From positions 72,977,974 to 73,041,973 of the forward strand of contig OZ010796.1 of assembly GCA_963932465.1 (NCBI GenBank): 64,000 nt of DNA, in the 5' to 3' direction. The notes below the pieces were generated by a model that was given only the letters and a program-made list of their open reading frames with translations, ran no database searches and was not told the DNA's origin. The stretch is from Maratus speciosus. Its lineage: Eukaryota; Arthropoda; Arachnida; Araneae; Salticidae. The position numbers and the translations under genes were made by a program. Shown here one piece after another: positions 32,993 through 43,597 of the stretch. Every line of letters begins with the position of its first letter. Position 1 is the stretch's first letter.

Positions 32993-34128
32993 TTAATTTA
33001 AGAGCTATTTTTCTTGAAAATTACACATTTTAAAAAATAAAATAATGTTTTGTATACAAAATGTGTTATATATTAATAAATTTAAGAGGTATTGCAAATC
33101 TTTTGATTCATAACACAGGTAAGTGGTTTTCGAATCTATTGTTGAAAAAAAAAGTGATTTATATTGAATAGATTTCGTTATAGAAGATTTGGAGTAAACG
33201 CAATTCTTTACTAAAATTTGACTCAATATTGCCTAAATTTGAAAAGTTAAGTAAAATTTCTTAAAAAAAATTCTGTGAATTCATAGTTTTATTCCCTGTT
33301 TTAACTAAAAACACATGTGTTTGATAAAAATTTCATATTTTTCAAAAAAAGTGTCTCGAAGGTAGGCATACCTTAAATGAAAGTAAAGTAAACCATCTGG
33401 AAAAAGCTTTCAAAAACCTTAAACAGGTTCCAAAGAAAATCTGTTTTGTTTCTGGATATTATGTAACATTCTTTTCTTTCTTTTCGTAAGACCTTTTCTG
33501 TCATTTCACCGTTACGCTTTGATATTCTAATCATTATCACGTGAATCTTCATCAACGGAAACAATCAACTTCCAGCCCGTTATGCGGAAAGTGAGCTACC
33601 GGAATGGGGAAAACGGAACGTCTATTGAAAACGCATCACCAATTGATGCATGGCATCACCCAGAGAAAGACGTTCACCTTAGATGACTTTGCAGGAAATA
33701 GCTATCTCGTTCAACCATGCATCGATTCTTCGAATCGCAAATTCAAATTAAATTTCGTGGTCATTTTTTTTTTTTTTTTTTTTTTTTTGTCAAACAAAGA
33801 AACAGCCTTGGAAGAGAATTAACTGATAATCAATATTGATAAATGAATAAGAAATACGTGAAAATAATAGGCATATTCTTCATGAACATTATAGGCCTAT
33901 TCTCTCTTATTATGTCGCGTAATTTTTGTGTGTGTTTTTACCCCACTGTGTCACATTCGGGTGATACTCCTCAACCCCCCCCCCCCCCCCCCCACCGTTG
34001 TAACTTCCATTTTCTGCAACTACTGATTTAAATCTAATTTTATGCAAAAAAGTTACATATGGTCTATTACTTCCTGATATAAAATAAGTACTATTAAAAC
34101 CGCCAAGATCTTGCGCTTTTAATCCAAG
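32993..34128. other. Unassigned stretch with T and C homopolymers
   Basis: Contains a T run near 33766-33788 and a C run near 33976-33993. A 72-residue frame at 33604 crosses the T run and shows no known domain. Confidence 0.45.
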
Positions 34129-34130
34129 TA

Positions 34131-34524
34131 TAGTAGAGCGCCGATTATTGGAACAAATCGGGACCGACCCTATTTTGGATAAGCAAAAGTACGGATAAAT
34201 GGGCAGGCAATTTGAAGGATGTTCCTGACTATACTAAAAACCTTCACATTTCACCCAGGCTTAGGACTGACAGCCCCAGTTAGTGCCGGCGTGTTTAAAA
34301 ATTGCTTATTTTATTATTTTTGTTTTTTGTTTTTAATTTTTTTTGTTTACTTTTTTTATTATTTAAAATTTTCTTTTTTTTATAATTTTATGAACGCCCG
34401 AGATTATAATCTAAGCAAAAATAAATTGGAAGTTCAGTTAAAAACATTTTTTTTTCAGAGAAATAGGCTGTTCGGATAATTGGAAGTTCGGTTAATTGGA
34501 GTTCCGATAATCGGCGCTCTACTG
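34131..34524. mobile_element. TA-flanked MITE, CAGTAGAGCGCCGATTAT ends
   Basis: The right end is the inverse of CAGTAGAGCGCCGATTATCG and the left end reads TAGTAGAGCGCCGATTATTG, with TA at 34129-34130 and 34525-34526. Next to the ends, GGATAAGC/GGATAAAT and GGATAATTGGAAGTTCGG blocks recall Tigger/pogo-type elements. The interior is T-rich. No transposase. Confidence 0.75.
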
Positions 34525-34526
34525 TA

Positions 34527-35160
34527 ATTGAAATCCGAAGAAAAAAGGTGTCATATTGTGATCTATGAATTAAACACTCTATGAATTAAAATACATTTTT
34601 AATTCACTTCGAGAATAGATTTTTGTTTGGAGGATCGAATCGGTCTATGAACTTTTATGTAAAGATCTGTTCTTTAAAACAGTGTTGCTACATCAGGAAA
34701 GTTCTTTTTTATTTAAAATATCTACGAGAAATTACGAATAGAAATTTTCGCTTTATTTCATTACGGAATGTCGATCATTAAATAAAGCATAAATTACAAT
34801 TCGGAATTTCTGATAGATATTTTGAATACAACAAATTAGCTAATAATTAGCCAAATCTGGCAACCGCGTATTATAGCACATTCTAAACTAAAAATTTTGG
34901 GACATCTGAGACTAAAATTTAAAATTATCAGTAGTTGAAGATTAATAAACAATAAAATGGCATAAAATTAAGGCTAAAAAAATATTTCAAAACATCTGAG
35001 ACTAAAATGTTAACTAATCAGTAGTTGAAGAATTAATAAACAGTAAAATAGCATAAAAAATCTTTCAAAACACAGAAAAGTTGGAAGAAAATGTGCAACT
35101 ACTGATACAATAGGTTACAAATACGGTTAAAAAGAATTGATTCAAGACGTCTAGGCTCAG
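34527..35160. other. AT-rich stretch with a 90-bp direct repeat
   Basis: Holds the two-unit repeat at about 34895-35070. Nothing else recognised. Confidence 0.45.
34895..35070. repeat. Tandem ~90-bp repeat, two units
   Basis: CATCTGAGACTAAAAT recurs at about 34903 and 34993, followed in both by ATCAGTAGTTGAAGA and TTAATAAACA.TAAAAT.GCATAAAA. Confidence 0.85.
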
Positions 35161-35162
35161 TC

Positions 35163-35784
35163 CACAGAGCATCTCAAACCGATTGATTCATTTTTTACCT
35201 GTTGGACATATGTAGACAATGCAAATGGCAAAAGTGTTCTAAATAAGGTATGAGTTAAGATTACGCGAATCAAATAGGTCTGACACTCATTTTCAAAAGG
35301 TGTAACTTTAAAATTTTATACAGCCTGCGGGTCCAATAAGCTATGTTTAGAAACTTTTTTTCCGTGCTATGACAAATACAATGGTAAAGATTCCATTCTT
35401 CTACGACCAAAATTCACCGAGTTATGATAATTTGAATTTTATGAAATTTCGAAGATTTCTTGCCCAAAAAACCGACAGCCAATTTTTTTTAGCGCCGGAA
35501 AGCTCCGAAATTAAATAAACTTTAAAATATCATAACACGGTGAGTTCTGGTTGTCGAACTTGTTGTATTTGTCAGAGTACGAATTTTTCCAAATATAAAT
35601 TAGAAGACCGAGGGGCCTTATATAATTGTGAAATGTGTAACTTTTGACCATGAAAGGCAGGACTATATAATTAAGACAATCTTAAACTCCACCTTATTTT
35701 GAACACTTTTGCAATTTACATTGCTTGTGTATCTTCAACAAATAAAAAATGAAAGTGCGTTTTAATATTTTTTGAGACACCTTG
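35163..35784. mobile_element. Long inverted-repeat element, probably Tc1/mariner type
   Basis: The right end is the inverse of CAAGGTGTCTCAAAAAATAT followed by TA. The left region is a diverged counterpart (GAGCATCTCAAACCGATTGA). Inner arms match better: AATGCAAATGGCAAAAGTGT on the left against AATGTAAATTGCAAAAGTGT inverted on the right. A second inner pair surrounds TATGACAAATACAA and TCTACGACCAAAATTCACCG. Left TSD not confirmed. Non-coding. Confidence 0.55.
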
Positions 35785-35786
35785 TA

Positions 35787-36172
35787 GAAAGTTAAGGTAT
35801 GCAACAAAATAAATTCGTCTCCTACACATTCCTTGTTAAGAAGATCAGTATGCAATGTACCTTTTTCTTAAAAACTAACAAACCCAAATACTCAATTGTT
35901 TTACCACAGAATCCAGAATCACAATCATCCACTTTAACCAGATATTTAGGCTTTTACATTTTTTTAATTCTCAAAATATAAGAAAATTTTTGGTAGACTG
36001 AAAAATTCTGCAAAAAACTTGAGGTTTTTTTTAATTTAAAATATTAATGTAAATAAATTGAAGGACTATTACGTCTTGAAACTAAAAGCACAAAAATAAT
36101 TAAAAAGATTTACTAAAAGACGTATACTACATATAGATGTTGACACTTTTAAAACATTAAATAAAAGTTTAA
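35787..36172. other. AT-rich stretch next to the ribozyme motif
   Basis: Lies downstream of the hammerhead motif on the minus strand. It could be the remains of a retroelement end but shows no reverse transcriptase frame. Confidence 0.4.
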
Positions 36173-36215
36173 AAACCAACAAGTTTCAGCCACACTGTGG
36201 CCTTCATCAGGGTCA
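36173..36215 (-). ncRNA. Hammerhead ribozyme-like motif (Penelope-type)
   Basis: On the minus strand GACC, CTGATGA, a hairpin GCCAC-AGT-GTGGC, GAAA, a minimal C-TT-G hairpin, TT and GGTT follow in order. This is the core of a type-I hammerhead: stem I from GACC/GGTT, the conserved CUGAUGA and GAAA, stem II of 5 bp plus an A-U pair, and a very short stem III before the UU cleavage site. Such minimal hammerheads with short stem III are known from Penelope-like retroelements and retrozymes. Weak points are a possible bulged G at the base of stem II and a short stem I. No reverse transcriptase is nearby, so it would be an isolated terminal fragment. Confidence 0.55.
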
Positions 36216-36515
36216 TATTTCAGTGCAGGAGAGAAAGATACTTATAAGTTCGTAACAGTCAAAAAATAAACATACTTTGATGAACTCATTTGATGTTAAT
36301 GTAAATATTTGTTATTAAATGTAATTATTATTAAAAATTATATTATTATTAAATTGTTATTAAAATTAATGCTTGATATAATGTTGATATTAATGTAAAT
36401 ATTGAGAAATGCTCTAGTTAAAATGTGTGTTGGAGTCCTAGGATTAATTGATAAGAATTTCAAATAATTACAAACGATAGTTTTCGTATAAAGGTAACAT
36501 TTTGATATATAAAAA

Positions 36516-36930
36516 AAGTTGGAACTTGATCGTCAAACGTTACAAATGAGGTGCGTTCGTACTATAACTAGTTTTATAAATATTTTTTGCACCGCATATT
36601 GTACTGAATGCATATTTTAATGCACTCCCTAACTGCATTATCAATTTCATTCTGTTCGAAAGGCAACATCATTAAAATGCACTTGCAATAATTTTTTTTT
36701 TCCATTGGCCGTCATGTAACGGAAAACTTTTGACTGTCCCTGTCATTAAACTATACATCCGATTTTCATGAAATTTGAAATGACTCGACAAAATTTTGCA
36801 ACAATTATATATTTAAAATTTCAGACCCTTCGATCGGGTAGTTTTTGCTCTGTTATATGCGGACAGACAGACAGGGCGAACGACGAGTATAGGTGCTACG
36901 TATTTATATAATTACGAACGCACTTTAAAA
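36516..36930 (+). mobile_element. Helentron-like family F1, copy b
   Basis: Leader AAAGTTGGAACTTGATCGTC, 5' motif AGGTGCGTTCGTACTATAAC, core with GGCCGTCATGTAACGGAAAA, tract GCGGACAGACAGACAGG, then TATAGGTGCTACG and ACGAACGCAC. A complete short copy with one core unit. Confidence 0.68.
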
Positions 36931-37022
36931 CGTAGTTTTGAGAAATCGAACTCTAAAGAAAAGAACTCGTGCAATTATAACAAGGAGTGAGCTTGAAGTA
37001 GCTTCGGTCGTGAATGTGTTAA

Positions 37023-37533
37023 CCCTTTATGTCCCAAATTATGAATTCATGAAAATTTCATCTTCTAAAGCATTTTTCGCGAATTTTTGAAACTAGATTC
37101 GAAAATGTACACAATCATTAAATAAATTTTAGAAGGATTTTGCCAATTAAAATCAATTAATTAAATTTGAGTTTATAGGGATTCTGTACAATATTTATAA
37201 CTCCACTCAAATCTTTTTATTCAAAATATTTTTTTAGTATTTTATAGAATTAGGAAATGTACAAATAGAATGCTCTTATAATTGAAATATAGAATTATTT
37301 CCGAACTGAAGATTCCCCCCTCCCCCCACAATCTTTCAACGTCAAGAAAGCTGAAAAAATGCAAGTGAAAAAGAAATCATGCTTTTAAAAATATTTTTGT
37401 TTGGGGCAACACATAATGCTTTTGGAATAAGATAAAGTAAAGTATCTATAACTCATTCTAAACTGTATTACTACTAATCGATATATGAAATGTATTTCAA
37501 TGGTACTTTAAAGTATCGTCAGTGCATAAAGGG
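37023..37533. mobile_element. TTAA element, CCCTTTATGTCC ends, copy 1
   Basis: TTAA at 37019-37022 and CTAA at 37534-37537 flank CCCTTTATGTCCCAAATTAT and the inverse of CCCTTTATGCAC. It matches the copy at 48187-48711 over its length (AATTATGAATTCATGAA, TTTTTGAAACTA, CATTCTAAACTGTATTACTA). A C-rich tract lies near 37314-37326. Non-coding. Confidence 0.85.
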
Positions 37534-37537
37534 CTAA

Positions 37538-37790
37538 ACGCATCAGCCCTCTCAAACCTGCTCTTTGATGTTTATTTTTTACCCGTGGGCTCTTCGTAGT
37601 CCTGTTACAACCGCCGGCGGTGTATATAGGGGTTCTGGCCACTTCTGAACAAAACTAATACATCATTTTAAAGATCATTTTTTTTCATAATCCCCCCCCC
37701 CCCCACACACACACACAAAAAAAAAATAATAATAATAAAAAAAATAAAAATAAAAAACGATTTCTAGACTATTTTATTTTGTTGTTTACT
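37538..37790. other. Spacer with C-run and CA/AAT simple repeats
   Basis: Holds a CCCCCCCCCCCC(AC)n tract near 37693-37718 and A-rich repeats. Confidence 0.6.
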
Positions 37791-37794
37791 TTAA

Positions 37795-38544
37795 GGAGTC
37801 TCGTGACTCTTAAAGTTTCAAAAGTTTCGAAATTTTAATTTTTTTTGTGTTAAACTTATATTTTTTCTGAACATTTTGGTATAATTGTTTCTTTGAAATT
37901 CCCATTAGAACAGAAGTTATGGCTATTAGAATTATACCCGCTCAATAGCTAAAGCAGCTTTTCCAAAACTTTTAAGTCATTTTTTTCCAAATGACGTTTT
38001 TGGGTATAACGTGCAGGATATCTCAAAAACTTCTGAATATTTTTTCATGAAATTTTTTCAAACACATGTTTTATTTTAGTCTGTATAATCTGAACCTAAA
38101 ATTTCATTTTTATTGTCCAAAAAAATATATTTTTAGGTGATTATACTGTTGAAATTTTCAAAATTTTGTATTACCTAAATACAACTTTTCATTTAAAAAA
38201 TAAAAACGCTTTAAATGCAAATTTATTTAGGTTCAGGGTAATTATTACAGTCTGAAGTATAATTTGGCACAAAAAATTTCATTCTAGTTCAAAATTTATT
38301 TTTGTAATTCTGCGCATAAGCTGTTATACCAATTTTCTGTTCGAAAAATGTCTGACGGTTTGGAGCTCCCTATAAATATTAATTCTGTATCTTGCAATTT
38401 TTAAATACATGAAATGAAAGAATATACTTATATCTTTTAATCCCAATGAAAATTGTGTTTTTAAATCATATACATTTAAAAATATTGTATGTTTGAAATT
38501 GTTTTTATTTTCATTTTTTCCAATTTTAAGAGTCCCGAGACCCC
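37795..38544. mobile_element. TTAA element, GGRGTCTCGKGACTCTTAAA ends
   Basis: TTAA at 37791-37794 and 38545-38548 flanks GGAGTCTCGTGACTCTTAAA and the inverse of GGGGTCTCGGGACTCTTAAA. The 750-bp interior is AT-rich and non-coding. A truncated relative lies at about 5780-6047. Confidence 0.82.
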
Positions 38545-38548
38545 TTAA

Positions 38549-39699
38549 ATGCTCGAGCTATCTGATACAAACGTCTTACAGAAACGAATGTATAAGATGT
38601 TCAAAAACTTAGATCCGTAGTCTGCTTATAACGCCGAAAATATTATCCGAGATAAAGAAATGAAATTCAAATTCCTGTCGCACAAATGCGTTGATATTTG
38701 CAAACAATAAGTTTTCTCTTATAACATTATAAATGAATATATATATATATTCCCGCAATTTTATGGGTAGGCAATTTATCCAGCATCTATTTTTATAGTA
38801 AAAGTAAGGACAAAAATGTCTTCTTTAAAAAAAAAAACTCAAATATGTGTTATTACAAAAAAAAAAAAAAAAAAAAAACATGGTCATAACGAGTGGTTAG
38901 TCACCAGGACAGAGCAAATTCATCGAAATTATTGTTTTAAAATTATAGCTTCATGAAAACTATAGTTCTAAAATCAAAACAATACCCTAATGTTCTTAAC
39001 ATGGACACGGAAATTATGTGTTACTTTAACATTTCCCAGAAGTCACTAGCGGCTAGAAAACGGGACTCACCTAAGTATATACCCTTCTATTATCGCAATA
39101 AAGAAAAAACAAACGCTTTTTTTCTGTGAACTCATTAGCTGAAAATAAACATTGAGTGGCGGGCAAAAAAATTGCTAAATGAGAGTTCTTGATTAATGGG
39201 CTGGAGACTAGAGTTTCCGAAACTTTTTATTGTATCTTATTATAATAATTCAATCAAATTTGAGAGTACAGCAGCACTTTAAATAATAATGCGGGAATAA
39301 ATTATATGTTTACAAAAAAAGTGGAAGAACTATTTCTCAATGCTTGCTTCAAAAATTTGAATTGGGAGCAAAATTTGTAAGAAATCTTAGAAAGATAACA
39401 GATAATTTTGTTTAATAAATTAATATTTTTAAATAATTTTGTAGGGATATGCTTAAAATGTTTAATCAAAAATGGGGATAATACTTCAACGGATTTTGCC
39501 TTTTTGATTTTAGTACACAAATACAAGTTTGGCGACAAATACACAAATACAAGTTTTGCGTAGGAAAAGATTTGTTCTTTCTCTTGTTAGTAGAATCTTC
39601 TATGAGAGTAAGATTGTACTAAATGGGTTCTGCTTTGGCGGATTTTTATTTTACTAAATTCCATATTAATAAGCAACAAGAATGATTATTTCTTAAACA
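38549..39699. other. AT-rich stretch without recognised genes
   Basis: Includes a short TA run near 38738 and an A run near 38859-38878. Nothing else recognised. Confidence 0.45.
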
Positions 39700-40770
39700 A
39701 GGGGTAAGTGTGATCACAGATCGCACAGAGGGTTTCGTTTAATATTTCTTTACAAAATTTCATGTCTCCAATTGAATTAGGAATTCTGTTATAAGGGATT
39801 GCTGAAAATACACATGTTGGAGCCCAAAGAGTTAAATAAAAAAAAAATTTCAAAATTTTATGATTTGTTGTGTTGTCTCAGGCATTCAGCTATAAGCATA
39901 CAGAATTCCCTGCCTCCAACCTAATTAGGGGATCACTTGGAAAGAATTGTGCAAAATGCACATGTGGGAGGAAAAAGGATTAAATGTAAGACCTTTTTAA
40001 AACTTTTATGATTTGTCATTTGATGAGAGGTGTTCAGCTATAAGTATGCGAAATTTCACTCCTCCAACCTAATTAGGGTTCACTTAGAAAGAATTGTTTA
40101 AATTACACATGTGGGAGCCCAAAGGGTTAAATGTACGACATTTTCAAAATTTTATGATTTGTCGTTTGATGTGAGGTATTCAGCTATAAGTATGCAAAAT
40201 TTCACTCCTGCAACATAATTAGGGTTCACTTAGAAAGAATTGTTTTAAATACACATGTGGGAGCCCAAAGGGTTAAATGTACGACATTTTCAAAATTTTA
40301 GGATTTGTCGTTTGATGTGAGGTATTCAGCTATAAGTATGCAAAATTTCACTCCTCCAACCTAATTAGGTTTCACTTAGAAAGAATTGTTTAAAATACAC
40401 ATGCGGGAGCTCAAAGGGTTAAATATACGACTTTTTCAAAATTTTATCATTTGTTGTATAATGTGAGGTGTTCAGCTATAAGTACCCAAAATTTCATGTC
40501 TCCAACATAATTAGGAGCTCACTTAGAAAGAATTGTTTAAAATACACTTGCGGGAGCCCAAAGGGTTAAATGTACGACTTTTTCAAAATTTTATGATTTG
40601 TCGTATGATGTGAGGTGTTCAGCTATAAGTACCAAAAATTTCATGTCTCCAACATGTATAGTTTCTGAGAACGGGCTCTGTGAAGGACAGACAGACGGTC
40701 AGACAGACGGACAGACAGACAGAGGAGCGAGACGAATAGGGTTTCGTGAGATGAACGAAACCCTAAAAAA
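39700..40770 (+). mobile_element. Helentron-like family F2 with 147-bp tandem array and (GACA)n
   Basis: The 5' motif AGGGTTTCG is at 39729-39737. Six to seven tandem units follow; TTCAGCTATAAGTA recurs at about 39885, 40033, 40179, 40324, 40471 and 40618, a period of 145-148 bp. Each unit holds CACATGTGGGAGCCCAAAGG and ATGATTTGTCGT. Then come GGACAGACAGACGG-type repeats (40688-40723) and a terminal hairpin AGGGTTTCG..CGAAACCCT followed by AAAAAA. This is the Helentron/pearl plan in full. No Rep/helicase is encoded. Confidence 0.7.
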
Positions 40771-41076
40771 GAAAGAAAAACCAGCCAGGGCTAGGATAGG
40801 TGGGAGTAAAGATACGCGCGGGAAAAAAAAAAAAAAAACGCGCTAGTTGATTTAATATGAAGCATCATTTCAACAATCATGACCACTATGTGGCTGTTCA
40901 GTTTCAAGTGTAGTAGTTGTGTAGTCAAACCTTGTGAAGATAGCAGCACTCCATGCCAAGAAAATGAGGTAAGCTTCAATTTTTTTAATTTTGATGTAAT
41001 ATTTTTAAAATTCCCGTTACTGTTTAGCTGACAATACCTCAAATTCTTACAAATCCAAAAATTTTATACCATTAGT
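40771..41076. other. Short spacer
   Basis: Includes an A run near 40823-40838. No gene. Confidence 0.5.
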
Positions 41077-41078
41077 GT

Positions 41079-41420
41079 TTAAAAATGATTTCGGGCATAT
41101 GGGCGCCGCGGCAAGGCCCGAATGAAGCGCAATGTGGAAGTCCAATTTTCGACCACTTTATCGAGCAGCTTTGGCCGTATATCGGCAATAACGTGACAAA
41201 TCTTGATTTCTAAGTAGTCCAACATCTGTGGTTTATCGCCGCAGACCAGCGACTTCACATATCCCCACAGAAAATAATCCATTGGTGTGAGATCACGTGA
41301 CCGTAGAGGCCAGTTCATACGTCAATTTAGCGAAATTTTGGGCTCACCGAATGTCTCCCGCAATAAACTGATGGTGTTTTGCACATTTTGCAAGCGTTGT
41401 TCTGGCTTAAATCTATTCAT
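41079..41420 (-). pseudogene. Mariner-like transposase, N- and C-terminus joined by a large internal deletion
   Basis: On the minus strand ATG at 41420 opens MNRFKPEQRLQNVQNTISLL, a transposase-like start. After 32 codons there is one in-frame stop. The same frame then continues MNWPLRSRDLTPMDYFLWGY, the conserved segment around the third catalytic aspartate region of mariner-type DDE transposases, and runs to the C-terminus (LDKVVENWTSTLRFIRAL). The first two catalytic acidic residues are deleted, so no activity is possible. Upstream, at about 41450-41535, CAACACTGTTTCTAG and AAAGGGTGTTTTTTAGAGG look like the 5' end of the element. The other TIR was not found. Confidence 0.75.
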
Positions 41421-41539
41421 GGTGAAGTAGCAAAACATATCGAACACAAATCATCTGTCATCTGTCAAATTGACTGTGACTAGAAACAGTGTTGCCAATT
41501 TCAAAACCACACCTCTAAAAAACACCCTTTACAAGCTTG

Positions 41540-42940
41540 GCAAATGCATTTAAAGGATTATTTCCTAAATGAAGTGACTGACACATGCTATATTTTGGCA
41601 CTTTAATTTTCGAATGTAAAGCAAATAAAACTAAATGTATGCTTACCATAGAAAAACATTTTATACCTTTTCTCAATCTCAATAAAATGACTTACCTAAA
41701 AAAGACAAAAAAAAAAAAAATGTTACAAGAATATTAAGAGCAAAGAATTTTACAAGTATTTTTAACTGATGTAGATAATTTGTTAAACAATTCATATTAG
41801 AATAGTGTGTAAGAATCAGATAAAAAAAAGCTACTATAAAAGGATGACTTACTTCATTCACTGACGATTAAATTTTCCCTTTCATTTATTTTTAAAAATC
41901 GCATTAAGACTCAAATCCAAACTGATTGCTTCCTGACACATTCCCGAATTCATCTTTGTTCGCATGCGATTGGCAAGTAATCTTATTCAGAAACTATGAA
42001 ATCGAATATTATTTTTCATTCTTCGATAAAGGAAGGGAATCTTTTAGGAAATGCTGTGAAAATGGGGGTTTTGAATCGAATACCCGCACATAATAGCCTG
42101 ATAAAGGTCGTTATGGGGCAAAAAACGGATTATAACTCATGATGTAATTAATTTATCGAAAAATGGAAAAATATATATTCGATTAATTGCAAATCACTTC
42201 ATTTCATGCCTAAAAGTAATAACTACTTTTACATTTTTATGTACATACTTTAACGTTTAGAAATGTGTCTGTAAATGGGCCAAAAAGTTCCGCAGGGAAT
42301 ATAATATTTTTGAGAATGCTTAACATGTCTGAACATCTTGAAGTGTGAAAAGCTATATTTAAATGACTTTTCGCTTGAGGTTTTGAAAATATGAAACTTT
42401 TTTTTAAATTTCAAGTTACGTTTCTTAAATTAGTTTAGTTGCTTTGGCGATTAAAAAAGATTAAATTTATGTATAGAGGGCAAAAGATATTTTTGTATAT
42501 AAATGCAAAACAATGAATGAACTGAAGTGAAGAATACCCAAACAATGTCTAACACAAAGCAAAGAAGTCAATTAATAATTAAAAAATAGGGACATATACA
42601 GCGATAACGAAAAGGAATGTAAACTTTTGGTGTTAGTTTGACATGAAATATCGCAGAACCAACCATACTACCAAGAGAAACAATTAATTTATTATAAAAT
42701 CCCTCTATTTTTCCATTTTATAATAAATAAATTAATTAACCATTGTACATTAAATTTCCATACAACACCACTCTTACTCCGCATCTACCTTCCCAGCATG
42801 CCAATTATTTTCTTGTATCTCCATTTCATTTTTATGTCTATATATGTATGAGTTGCCCAAATGAAAGTAGCATTGCTGTAATAACACCCGCCATTTGAAA
42901 ACAAAGATGACTGCGCTGCGCATGCTCCTATAGAGAGCGC
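41540..42940. other. AT-rich stretch with a decayed family-G relic
   Basis: Bases ~41970-42300 resemble a strongly diverged TTAA element G (TTCAGAAACTATGAAATCGA, AAAAACGG.TTATAACTCA, AATGGAAAA, AAATGTGTCTGTAAATGGGCC). Ends are not recognisable. The remainder shows no gene. Confidence 0.4.
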
Positions 42941-42943
42941 AGA

Positions 42944-43095
42944 GTGCTGGGGATGCATACGAGCGGTCGTGCAATTTTTAACAACGGAAAATGTGAGTGG
43001 GAAATCTATCGTCGAATGCAAAATGTGTATGTCACGGAGTGTATGTCACGCAGATCGGTATTCCGATGGTGTAGGGATTTTCGTAGTGGAAGAAG
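42944..43095 (+). pseudogene. Mariner-like transposase N-terminal fragment (HTH_48 type)
   Basis: The frame contains CEWEIYRRMQNVYVTECMSR followed by RSVFRWCRDFRSGR. This is the N-terminal helix-turn-helix typical of mariner transposases (EIYRRM..VYG.ECMSR..VFRWC..F..GR). After the SGR motif similarity ends on this strand and resumes on the opposite strand (next entry). No start consensus or catalytic domain. Confidence 0.65.
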
Positions 43096-43190
43096 ACCAC
43101 ATGCGCTTGACCAGGTCGTGACCTGTCGTCAGTACTGCGTCTTCCACTACGAAAGTCCCTACACCATCGGGTGTCCGTTGTTGCTACGTG
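43063..43190 (-). pseudogene. Inverted second fragment of the same mariner-like transposase
   Basis: On the minus strand the frame reads RWCRDFRSGRRSTDDRSRPG, then QAHVV, a continuation of the helix-turn-helix region seen on the plus strand. Arms 43063-43092 and 43141-43170 are 30-bp inverted copies with one mismatch. The two fragments overlap head-to-head, so part of the gene was duplicated in inverted orientation. Confidence 0.65.
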
Positions 43191-43597
43191 ATAGGATCTG
43201 TTGTAGAAGTTTTCATTCAACCTTGCTGTTATATGGCTGAGGTACCTTATTTTTAGCAAAATGTCCACAAAAAAAAAAGCCATTGTTTAAGAGGTTTCGT
43301 ACAATAAAATCTTCAAACATTATTTAAAAAATAAATGTTATTGGTTATCAGTTCAGAATCAATGTGTAGATAGTAGTTAACGTTTTATGAGTTCTTAATT
43401 CAGAATTTTCTAAGAGGTAAATTGGTAAATTTTAAACTGGTCTTGAATTTCTTTTAAAATTCTATTTTTTTTTTTTTTTTTTCAATGATCGTGATTTTAT
43501 AATGATCACGTGAGTCGAAGCACTCGCATTTTTGGACGAATCTTTAAAATATACGAGACCTCTTAATACAATCAAAGGACTATTTTATATCAAACAA

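Noticed and set aside
34219..34479. 86-codon frame
   Set aside because: Lies entirely within a TA-flanked MITE and becomes a T-rich, Phe-rich low-complexity reading.
39700..40770. CRISPR-like array
   Set aside because: Unit spacing is regular, but whole units are repeated with no short repeat/unique spacer alternation, and the sequence is eukaryotic.
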